From: Gelatoporia subvermispora B
Lineage: Eukaryota; Basidiomycota; Agaricomycetes; Polyporales; Gelatoporiaceae
NCBI GenBank assembly: GCA_000320605.2
Contig: KB445815.1
Coordinates: 1 to 43,945 of the forward strand
Reading direction: 5' to 3'
Length of the DNA: 43,945 nucleotides
The number at the start of each line of letters is the position of its first letter. Position 1 is the first letter of the stretch. Position numbers and translations under genes: made by a program. The notes beneath the pieces are model-generated. The model saw nothing but the letters and a program-made list of their open reading frames with translations. It searched no databases and was not told where the DNA came from. Below, piece after piece: positions 10,753 through 19,340 of the stretch.

Positions 10753-12404
10753 ATGTCTGTTCAAGCCGGCAGCGGCTACACTGCTGCTGAGTTTGTCGAG
10801 ACTTTACTGTCCAAGTGCGGCCGATAGCCACTCTGATCTTAACATGATTCCGGCTTACGTGCGATCGTCCTCCAGTTGGATTGAGACGAGCTGCACAGCA
10901 GCAGCCTCTGGTCAGTCGATACTCATCTTCATCCGGAGAGCAAACCCGATCTGAAGTTGTCTCAGCTCTCGTCATTTATGATCATCTGACAACTCTGAGG
11001 CCAGAACTCAGATTATTCTGGGGCAAACCACTCACGCCAATCAGACTTCTATTTCATTTGAACCGATGGACACTCATTTTTTGGGCTACATTCAGCGTCC
11101 ATTCGACCTTTTCCCCAGGTGGCAACTATACAGTAAGCCTACATTATTCGTGCCATAGGTCGCTATGTTGATAGCAAGTCCAGAGGTACTTTGGTTCGTG
11201 CTTTTAGGGCTTTCGCTTTGACAGAGCAGTATCGCTCGTTGAATTTTTGGTTTGCAGTTGCGTCATCGTAGCCGGCGTCGATGCAGGATTCAATATCCTT
11301 TTGATGACCATATGGGCAGGCGAGAATATCAACATGATTATTTTACTATGGCTCACGTCTATTTTCAGTCTTCTCTGCAATACGAGTGCACGCAATTAGT
11401 GGACAGACGTGGTGGATGACTGGGGTCGCCGCAGTGCTTAGCATGAATCCTGTTGCGATCACCGTGGTAAATATGACAATGGCATGTAGATTGACCTGGT
11501 TGCTAAGGCAGTGTACAACCTAGTTCCAGCTTGTAACTCAACACCCAGTCCAAGAACTGAACGTTCCTCTTCTGGGGTGGACTTGTATAACCTCCCTGGA
11601 TACCTCGGCTTCGGTTCTGTAAGTATGATATGCTCGGTACGGCATCGCCACGCAGTGCTGATTTACCTTTCTGTAGGGGTAAGTCATTTCAAGCCACGTA
11701 TTACCATCTTACCACAGTCTTATAAAGGTCTAGTTGACATCATGATACGAGTGTGCTTTATAGCGTCAGATCTATTTGTCTTGTTCGTGACGGGATGCAA
11801 GACATGGACGCTCGCACGAAATAATAGAACTTTCCCTGCACCCTTCGCAACAATGCTTCTGCGAAACGGTATGCACAGCAAGATCTTCTTCACAACCTGT
11901 AAATCTCATGGCTTTACTTGACAGGGATTGTCTACTTTATGTACGTCGCCTGTGAAAGCCGCCCATAATATCTGTGATCGTCGTGTGATCATCAATCATA
12001 CAGAGCGATGTTGTTCTTCCATGTAGTCAATATTGTGGGATACGGACTCAGTGATTTTTGGGTGAGCCATACACCTCGCCTATGCTACTTCATCACCCCA
12101 GCCCACTTATTCGATAGTCGCCCGGGTTCTACTTGGTGTCCAGATTTCTCAACCCGTGAGTATTGTCAAATCATTCAGATGGCTCTGTGACGAGATCACA
12201 ATTAGAGTGATGTCCATCATGATCTCGCATTATCACCTCAATCTTCGCCGGATGGCATATGACCTGGATGCCTTGAGTGGAGATGGCTCCCAGGATGGCT
12301 GGCAAGGTCATACTCAGCTGTCAAGCTTGAGATTTACGCACGACATGTCCCCCGAATACACGGATGGTATGGACGAGGACGGCGCTGATTCCGTAATTGA
12401 TTGA
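10753..12404 (+). CDS. DUF6533 seven-helix membrane protein, copy A
   Basis: Exons resolved in phase: 10753-10814, 10876-10910, 10957-11158, 11258-11319, 11369-11466 and 11524-11618. Further 3' exons lie within about 11738-12404 and I did not fix every border there. The protein starts MSVQAGSGYTAAEFVETLL and continues with the DUF6533 signature (SALVIYDHLTTLRPELRLFW, then LHLNRW-like FHLNRWTLIFWATF). Later come helices around FNILLMTIWAVFSAIRVHAI and FIASDLFVLFVTGCKTW, then the conserved tail SHYHLNLRRMAYDLDAL followed by an acidic cytosolic end. DUF6533 proteins are multipass membrane proteins almost confined to Basidiomycota and have no known function. The intron at 11320-11368 has a GC donor (GCGAGA) where paralog D has GTGAGT. 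Exon by exon it matches copy D, with which it forms an inverted duplicate. Confidence 0.82.
11320..11368 (+). other. GC-AG intron in DUF6533 copy A
   Basis: The donor is G|GCGAGA and the acceptor TTTTCAG. The join rebuilds IWA-VFSAIRVHAI. The homologous junction in paralog D (27201, minus strand) reads G|GTGAGT, so a T-to-C change at intron position 2 is directly visible. Confidence 0.75.
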
Positions 12405-13106
12405 CTTGGATATGGATGCGCCTCACGTAGACGTTGCAGTCGGACTGTTGAGCTGTCTGTAATGAATGTGTAACGAATTTGGAAGACTGGTCGACGAAAT
12501 TGTACCAAGTGGTACCATTCATTGACTTTCAATTGATGACGGGAGGTTTGTTGAGTAGTCTGAGACTCTGAAAGTATGTTCAAAGAATCGGAGGGCACAA
12601 CGATGTAGCCTGTCATGCGAAGTCTGTCCGAACACGGGATTATTTCGGCGGGCTCAAGTAGTCTGAGATTGGATCATATGCGCTCTGAAGCGGTTGGCAC
12701 AGCTTTTCCACATATCTTTCTCATCCATCGATCGATATTGATACTGGGTTTTTACCTCCTGAGCACCGCCCACCTCAGCCAAACGCATTCATGTACGCTA
12801 ATTTTCTTACGATAATGCACACAGCTGCGACAATCCCGATGCAGCGGCTTACTCTGCCCAGTATTCGCAGACTGGGCTCGAGTCGCAGGCGCCTCTGCAC
12901 CGCAGTGCGAAGAAGATCGTCTCCACAGCGCCGCCACCACGCGAGCAGTTGGGTTGTGCGGTCGCATCTGTCACTTGGAGAGCGCTCCATGAACACTAAA
13001 TGCCCCTTTGATTGTCGTTGCTGGCTGATCTAGTTCTGTTTCCTTCACTTGTGGGCTCTCTCGCCAGTCCTGCCAGTGGCTATCGAATCCCGGACCCATT
13101 CTTCGC
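12405..13106. other. Spacer between DUF6533 copies A and B
   Basis: There is no gene, but the spacer can be aligned by eye, in reverse complement, with the spacer between copies C and D (25408-26088). Shared words include TGTAGCC(T/C)GTCATGC, GGCGGGCT(C/A)AAGTAGTCTGA and a 24-base identical block at 12756-12779. It should hold the terminator of A and the promoter of B. Confidence 0.6.
12756..12779 (+). promoter_or_regulatory. 24-base block conserved upstream of copies B and C
   Basis: The block beginning CTCCTGAGCACCGCCC occurs identically, in reverse complement, at 25717-25740. It sits 328 bases before the start of B and 310 bases before the start of C. The surrounding sequence has diverged clearly, so selective retention, for example as a transcription factor site, is plausible. 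No known fungal motif was matched. Confidence 0.4.
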
Positions 13107-14913
13107 ATGGGCACGCAGTATGGGAAGTATACAGTGGATGGGATTTCTCATATCTTGCAATCACAGTGAGTGCCGTGGGTTTCCTTCTAATTCCTGCATC
13201 TGAATCGTCCATTTCAGACAAGCAAGGGGCTATAGCACCGCATCTGTCGCAGGTGTCGGGAATCAGGTGCTCACTAACGCTGTCTATACTAATGATCTCA
13301 TTTATTGAAGCATTTATCTTGTATGAATGTACATGCGAAATCGGAGATGCCCTCAAATTGTTTTGGCATTCAAGAATGAACGTTGTCACTATCCTGTTCA
13401 CCTTGAACTGGTGTGCAATGCTACTGTGGGTAGCAGCCAACCTACCTATCACACTGTTGCCCGCAAATTCGCACTTGGTGAGTGGCTTGTGTTCTTCCTA
13501 GTGTCTCTGGGCCAACATCAGCTGCGTGTGTGACCTTCTACTCGAAAGAGGTATGTATTCACGGCAACACATGTGTCAGAGTAGGGTGCGGATACAATCC
13601 ATGATTCTGTAGGTGCGAAATCTCGAATCTCCTAGGACCAGCGCTGGATGTCCTATTGCTTTCGGTGTGGACGAGTGAGTTCAGTTTGTACCGAAGGTCT
13701 GAGCGTATCCTGATGAAGCAAAGTGTTCATGACGATACGGACATTCGCCATAAGTGGCTACAATTGGTGGATGACGATGACTGTTTTCGTCCTTTGCGTG
13801 ATACCGGTAGCAACGAGTGTGGTAAGGACGGGTCATGATGACTCTAAACGTTTTGGAACTAATTTATTTGTGGGGATCAGTATGCATACTTTGCACATAG
13901 ACATTTCGATGTGGTGAATCTTCCTGTCGTTGGCGAGACATGTTTAGATACCAGTGATACTTCAGCGAGTTCCACGCTTGCGTGAGTACAATTATCTAAA
14001 CAAGCCTTCCGTGTAGCTCTTCTGATAGTATCGCAACAGACGTGAGTAGCCTTCCGATGGCGAGTGGATAGGCATCTGACTGTCAGCAAGTGGAGATCGT
14101 TACCCGGATTTCCTTCCTTTTACCGGACATTGTGGTCTTACTTCTCACTGTTGTAAAGACGCACGCGGCGAGACACGAGTCCAAGCAACACGATATCATA
14201 GCACCATTCTCCTCTCTATTGCTCCGCAATGGTGAGTGACATTACGAGTGCCACAAACTCATTTCCCTGAACTTGCGCCATGTAGGGATTACACATGTAG
14301 TGTACGTCGTGTCTGACTGAAGGCTATCCCAGCCGTTGCTAAAATACACCAGGTGGATGATGATGCTACATATTGTCAATGCAGTGGCATTTGCATTCGA
14401 CCGGAGCTGGGTATGTCAGATATCCCACTGTTGAGCTCATGCTTATGGTATGGATGCCCAGGCGCCAACATTCTACATGGCGTCCACATTCTTGAACCCG
14501 TATGTCCTGCCCAGATGGTCTTTTGCCTCTCTGGATTAATGCTATGCAGAGGAATGGCTATCGCAATATCACGATTTCACCTATCGCTACGCCGGATGGC
14601 ATACGAACTGGACGTCACGGTTGACCCGCGTCTACTCTCGTTTGGCCGCATCCCTGGCCTGGAGCATGTACCAACGCAGTCATCGGGCCTCATATTCGCC
14701 TCCAGGATGGATGAGAGCATCGAACATGCGGATTCGCACTCCGACATCGATGGTTTCAGCGAGGCTACCGAGGAGTGGGATGCTGAGTCCGAGAATGCTG
14801 AACTCGACAGCGTCCTCGTGGATCCTATGGAGAGGGAGAGATTATACGCAGACACAGATGGCGGTGGTGGGGATCTCATACGGACGAGTCATGAGTACGA
14901 GCTCGTGTCGTGA
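13107..14913 (+). CDS. DUF6533 seven-helix membrane protein, copy B
   Basis: Exons 13107-13165 and 13218-13252 are followed by an exon starting at 13311, giving MGTQYGKYTVDGISHILQSQ, then YSTASVAAFILYECTCEI and the DUF6533 first-helix region (LKLFWHSRMNVVTILFTLNW). Later exons include EISNLLGPALDVLLLSVWT and, from about 14546, MLCRGMAIAISRFHLSLRRM with a long acidic tail ending YELVS at 14913. Its exon pattern follows copy C almost exactly. It is diverged from copy A, so A and B are an older tandem pair. The splice path around 13480-13670 is the least certain part: the reading GLC-CEISNLL needs the donor GTGTTC near 13486. Predicted multipass membrane protein of unknown function. Confidence 0.75.
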
Positions 14914-15093
14914 AAGATAACTAGGGGTCGCCATGTAGAGTATAGAGTATTGATACCCGAGGTATGAGAATGGTGAACATTGGTTGTAACATTGAGACGG
15001 ATCATCTGAGCGAGTTGTTGCGACTTCCACAGCAACCCAAGCCGATGCGAAATATATCCAGCATGAGATTAGACTCCGATACGCACATGTAGA
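14914..15093. other. Intergenic spacer, DUF6533 B to cyclin C
   Basis: Short convergent spacer. Its first half (GTAGAGTATAGAGTAT and neighbours) resembles the sequence downstream of copy C, so the inverted duplication extends slightly past the stop codons. Confidence 0.45.
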
Positions 15094-16563
15094 CTAGCCC
15101 GCGGCCTGCGCCCTCTCCAGCATCTTGTTGACCGCCATCGGGCGTCCACTTGGCGGATGCGCCATGTCCGCCAGGCGCGCCTCTCGCATTCGGAGCAACA
15201 AGTGCACCAAAAACGCGGGCGTAACGACCTGCTGTGGTTCCTGCGGTGGACCATCCTCACGTTGCTCGCCAGTCGTGGGCGTCCCGCCGCTGCTCGCCGT
15301 CCCGCTGAGCACGCTCGCGCTGCGCTGTTTCCCAGCGGCGGCCGCTCCGAACGGCGAGATCTGGCCCTGCGTGAACGCGTGGCGCGCCGAGTCGCCCGTG
15401 TGGTCCTCGCGGTAGCGGTCCCAGAGCACGTACAGCGCGAGCACTTCCTGCGCGAGCGCCGCGACATGCGCCATGCTCACATTCAGCGCCGCCATGAAGC
15501 CTACGATGTCCTGCGCGGCCTTCTTGTGGCTGCTCGCGGTGCTGCGCGAGGAGCGCCGCGTGGGCGGGGAGGAGCTCGCGGAGGCTCCTGAGGACGCGGG
15601 CGGGGACTGTGTTTGCGCCTGGATCGTGGCGCGGGTGGAAGAGTGCAGCACAAGCGTGAGGTAGATTGCAGTGACTGCAATCAGGTGTGGCGGGTAGATC
15701 AGGCAGAGGTCCGAGCGGTAGATGTCGTTAATGATAAACCTGCGTGGTGTAGGTCAGCTTATGAATAACTGAGGTCGGTGTAACGATGAGCAACACACCA
15801 TGCCATCTGGACGGCGCCTTCTTCCAGCTCCAACTTGCCCTCGCCCGTGCCCCAGTATCGCTTGTCGTCGATCCCAACACCCACCTCACCGGCTTCAGTG
15901 TCGCCACCATTCGCACTTCCCGCCTTCCCGCACAGCGTCATCAGCGTGCGGTACGGATGGAACACGGTCAGGTCGCACTCGAGATCGTCGACGAGATAGA
16001 ACTCCATCTCTGCGAGCTTGGAGTTGTCCGAGGGAAACGACTTGATGCCATGTTCTGTGCACTGGGATCAGCAAAGGATCGCCAAAAGCAGTGAGTGGCG
16101 GACTCACTTCCAAACAGCATGCGCGCCTCCGAGACGACATTCTTGATGTGTACGGGCGACTCCTCTGCCTTGGCAGCGACATAGCAGCACGCGGCGACCA
16201 CGATGAACGGGTCGGTCTCGCAGTACGAGTTCTTCACGTAAAACCGGCGGAAGAAGACGGTGGCCGTGGCAATGACGCGCTGCCTGAGCTGCAGCTTCTT
16301 GCCCAGTCTCGATATCACTGCGCCGGTGTAAATTCAGTAAAGGGATGCATATGACAGCGTTGAACTCACGGTTGGCGAAGAAGATGGATAGAAAGTCGAG
16401 ATGCTCCGGGTCGTCGACGTACTGGAGGTCATCCGCGCGAGCCTGCCTCAGGGTAGCTCTGTCAAGAATCCACCGTTTGCTGGAAAGACGTCATGAGACC
16501 GTGCAAACACGGGAAGGCACGGGAAGCTCACTAGTGCGAACTGGACCAAAAGTCGGTCGCCAT
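15094..16563 (-). CDS. SSN8: Cyclin C of the Mediator CDK8 kinase module
   Basis: Five exons on the minus strand (16563-16532, 16479-16370, 16317-16108, 16054-15799, 15739-15094) join in phase to 417 residues. The N-terminus MATDFWSSSHYKRWILDR is the cyclin C/Srb11 signature. It is followed by the first cyclin fold (LRQRVIATATVFFRRFYVKN, then DPFIVVAACCYVAAKAEESP and HIKNVVSEARMLFG) and the second fold (KLAEMEFYLVDDLECDLTVF, HPYRTLM, AWFIINDIYRSDLCLIYPPH). Cyclin C binds CDK8 (Ssn3) and controls Mediator in the nucleus. The C-terminal 150 residues are a Ser/Ala/Gln-rich low-complexity extension, making it longer than the roughly 320-residue yeast protein. It also carries an acidic/glycine insert (SANGGDTEAGEVGVGIDD) in the second fold. 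It is divergent from MDH with 328 bases between start codons. Confidence 0.93.
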
Positions 16564-16891
16564 CCGTCTCAAGACGTGCTGGGAATGTTGGGGACGCAGC
16601 TAGCCCTGGTCATGGGAGCCGGCGCGCGTTGCGCAGTGTCTGGCCTGGTGAAGACAATACGAATATCGACCGCGGCTGCGCCTCGGGATGTCGAGTATAT
16701 GGAATTGGCGGCGACGAGCGTCGGACTGGGGGTCGTCGGGGATGTTACGGTCGTCGTCGGGGGCGCTGAGGAGAGAACGCCCGAGCTGCTCCGAAACATA
16801 AAAGCGCCGGGTCTCACGACAAAGTCTCGTGTTCACGACCCTCCCCATCCCAAAACTCACCTCATCCTCGACGCTCTCCACGACGCTCACG
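16564..16891. promoter_or_regulatory. Shared divergent promoter region, cyclin C / malate dehydrogenase
   Basis: The two start codons face away from each other with 328 bases between them, so both promoters must lie here. No TATA box was recognised; the MDH side is pyrimidine-rich (CTCACCTCATCCTCGACGC). A spurious open frame crosses the region. Confidence 0.6.
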
Positions 16892-18186
16892 ATGCTCGCC
16901 CGCTCTGCCGTCCGCGCTGCCCTCACCAACTCGCGCTCCTTCTCCTCGTCGGCCGCGCGCCAGACCAAGGTCGCCGTCCTCGGCGCCGGCGGAGGCATCG
17001 GCCAGCCTCTCTCCCTCCTCCTCAAGACCAACCCCCTCGTTACCTCCCTCAGCCTCTACGATATCCGCGGCGCGCCCGGTGTTGCTGCTGATGTCAGCCA
17101 CGTCGACACCGCCAGCGAGGTGCGTGCCAACATGCGTGTATGCATTCAAATTCGACTGACGAGTCGCGCTGTAGGTGAACGGCTACCCGGCCGACCAGCT
17201 CGACCAGGCTCTCGAGGGTGTCGAGGTCGTTGTCATCCCCGCTGGTGTCCCCCGCAAGGTATGTCGTCGCATTCTGCGCGCACAGCTCGTCACTGACTGA
17301 CGCGTTCCCTATAGCCTGGCGTAAGTCCTTCGTTCTCCTCTGCACCTAGCGCCCGTTCTAACTCCGGTCTAAGATGACCCGTGATGACCTCTTCAACGTG
17401 CGTATCTACCCGGGCACGCCTCCCCGCTCCGTCCGTAATTGACCGGGGCACGATCACAGACCAACGCGTCGATCGTTCGCGACCTCGCCGCGGCCGTCGC
17501 GCGCGTCTCGCCCCAGGCGCACGTCCTCATCATCTCCAACCCCGTCAACTCGACCGTCCCGATCGTCGCCTCTGTCCTCGAAAAGGCCGGCGTCTTCGAC
17601 CCGCGCCGCCTGTTTGGTGTGACGACCCTCGACGTCGTCCGCGCCCGCCGCTTCCTCGCGGGTGTCACCAACAACCACCCCAAGGACACCGGCGTCACCG
17701 TCGTCGGCGGCCACTCGGGCAAGACGATCGTCCCCCTCCTCTCGCAGACCGCCTACGGCAAGGGTCTCGACCAGGAGACCTGGTCCAAGCTCGTCTACCG
17801 CATCCAGTTCGGTGGTGATGAGGTCGTCAAGGCCAAGGACGGCGCGGGCTCCGCCACCCTTTCGATGGCGTACGCCGGTGCGAAGTTCACCGACGCGCTT
17901 CTCCGTGGTCTCAAGGGCGAGAAGGGTGTTGTCACCCCCACCTTCGTCAAGAGCGACCTCTTCGCCGACCAGGGCATTGACTTCTTCTCGTCCAACGTTG
18001 AGCTCGGCGTGCGTACTGTCATCATAATATGTGATCAATGTGCTAATTGTGATCTTCCAGCCCAACGGTGTTGAGAAGATCCACCCTCTCGGCCCCATCT
18101 CCGCTGAGGAGCAGAAGCTCCTCGACGAGTGCCTGCCTGACCTCAAGAAGAACATCGAGAAGGGCAAGAACTTCGTCGCGAACTAG
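16892..18186 (+). CDS. MDH1: Malate dehydrogenase, mitochondrial
   Basis: Six exons (16892-17119, 17175-17258, 17315-17320, 17374-17397, 17460-18008, 18061-18186) join in phase to 338 residues. The start [20 protein letters not shown] is a typical mitochondrial targeting peptide. The NAD-binding loop is [18 protein letters not shown]. The substrate loop [13 protein letters not shown] contributes arginines at about 103 and 109; SNPVNS, LDVVRAR (Asp about 172, Arg about 175) and VVGGHSGKT (catalytic His about 199) are all present. It ends [14 protein letters not shown]. The enzyme interconverts malate and oxaloacetate in the TCA cycle. Exon 3 is only 6 bases (CCTGGC, encoding Pro-Gly) and exon 4 only 24 bases. 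Both are required to rebuild the invariant loop. The gene is GC-rich with strong codon bias, consistent with high expression. An upstream in-frame non-ATG extension was rejected. Confidence 0.97.
17315..17320 (+). other. Six-base microexon in MDH
   Basis: CCTGGC is bounded by ATAG at 17311-17314 and GTAAGT at 17321. It supplies the Pro-Gly of the invariant VPRKPGMTR loop, and skipping it would delete two near-universal residues without shifting the frame. Confidence 0.85.
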
Positions 18187-18500
18187 ATTCTCTAGATCGT
18201 GCTAGATCGTAAAAGATGAGCGTGTCTCGACTATGGTAGCATAATAACAGAGCATATTGTATAATGCAATCTTCCGCTCTCGTGCTATGCATCTCCTATC
18301 CGCGCGAACAAAATGAGGAAACAAATTTTGGCTCAGGCTCTAGACCCATCGATGTTTCGACATGATTACAGTGGTACAGTACTGAGGAAGTAGTCAGTTG
18401 CGGCGGAAGAGAACTATGGGTCTCCACAGGATGCACACCTTTTGATTGTCCCGTAGGTATATCCTGGAAGAGCAGCATATTCATGGATCGTAGAACACGA
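18187..18500. other. Convergent 3' region, MDH / TSR2
   Basis: 314 bases hold the 3' UTRs of both flanking genes. AT-rich words such as ATAATAACAGAG and TATTGTATAATG lie just after the MDH stop and may belong to its polyadenylation signal. Confidence 0.5.
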
Positions 18501-19097
18501 TCATCCGTGCCTGCGTCCACTGCCCTTTACAACAGTAGTAAAACCGTCCTCATCGACCTCCGGTTCGGGTCTGTGCGTGGCATGCTGGTGGTCCAAGAGA
18601 GCCGGAGCGTCACCCTCCTCGTCCTCGCCCTCCTCATCTGACCCGCTCTCGTCCTCCCAATCACTACCGTCCGCCGCGCCCTCCTCGGCCTGAACCTTCT
18701 TCCCCCTGATCTTCTCCGCCTGCTCCTCATACGCAGTCACTCCATCCGTGCGCCCCACGCGGACATCCTCCCAGAGGCGCACGATGTCTTTCGCGACCGC
18801 CTCCGCGCTTCCGTCCTCGAGCACGGTCTCGAATTCGTCCTCCATGACCTGCAGCAGCGTGAGCTCGACGTAGGGCACGTCCGGCGCGGGGTCCTCCTGC
18901 TCGAACGCGTCAACGAGCACAGATGCGAGCCAGGTGCGCTTCGAGGCGGACTCGGGACCGCCCCAGCCTTGGTCGACGGCGATGCGCAGGGCGGGCCAGA
19001 GCGCGAGCCGGGCGATCACGCCCCGCGCAAAGAGGACGGAGGTGGGTGAGGCCGCTTGGGAGGTGCTAGGCGCTGCCACTGATGATGATGAGGCCAT
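18501..19097 (-). CDS. TSR2: Pre-rRNA-processing protein TSR2
   Basis: A single-exon gene of 198 residues. The body has the TSR2 family signature: LFARGVIARLALWPALRIAV, DQGWGG, then KRTWLASVLVDAF, VPYVELTLLQVMEDEFETV and VEDGSAEAVAKDIVRLWEDV-like text. A strongly acidic linker (DESGSDEEGEDEEGDAP) and a C-terminal DEDGFTTVVKGSGRR match the family. TSR2 is the chaperone that carries ribosomal protein eS26 to the 40S pre-ribosome. The gene lies head to head with GRC3, another ribosome biogenesis gene, with 243 bases between starts. ATG choice: the first ATG in frame, preceded by stops. Confidence 0.92.
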   Translation of the reverse strand: MASSSSVAAPSTSQAASPTSVLFARGVIARLALWPALRIAVDQGWGGPESASKRTWLASVLVDAFEQEDPAPDVPYVELTLLQVMEDEFETVLEDGSAEAVAKDIVRLWEDVRVGRTDGVTAYEEQAEKIRGKKVQAEEGAADGSDWEDESGSDEEGEDEEGDAPALLDHQHATHRPEPEVDEDGFTTVVKGSGRRHG

Positions 19098-19340
19098 GGT
19101 CGTGGTCGTGGTCGAGTTGAACCGAGTTATGTGTTTTGCACTCTACCAGGGCAAGAGTGCATGAACAAATCTGAGATCTCTGAAGAGGGTGATCGGCATC
19201 ACGTGCTGGCACGCGCATGGGCGCTTTTGACTTGCGCACATTTTGGACGCACATATCCCCCCGCTACGCTCTGTGCTCAGGCTTCTGGGTTTAAGGTCTC
19301 GGGCTAGGCTTTGGACAAGGTTGATTGAGCTCTGGCTGAA
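19098..19340. promoter_or_regulatory. Divergent promoter region, TSR2 / GRC3
   Basis: 243 bases separate the two start codons. The region contains AT-rich patches and CGCATGGGCGC and CACGTG-like words (ATCACGTGC near 19199), a possible E-box/centromere-binding-factor-type site. It is probably shared by both ribosome-biogenesis genes. Confidence 0.55.

Noticed and set aside
14577..14920. Open frames on other frames of the last exon of DUF6533 copy B
   Set aside because: They are shadows of the acidic tail of copy B, whose paralog C confirms the chosen frame.
16829..16891. Longer N-terminus for malate dehydrogenase
   Set aside because: The extension lacks an ATG in good position; the ATG at 16892 starts a typical mitochondrial presequence.
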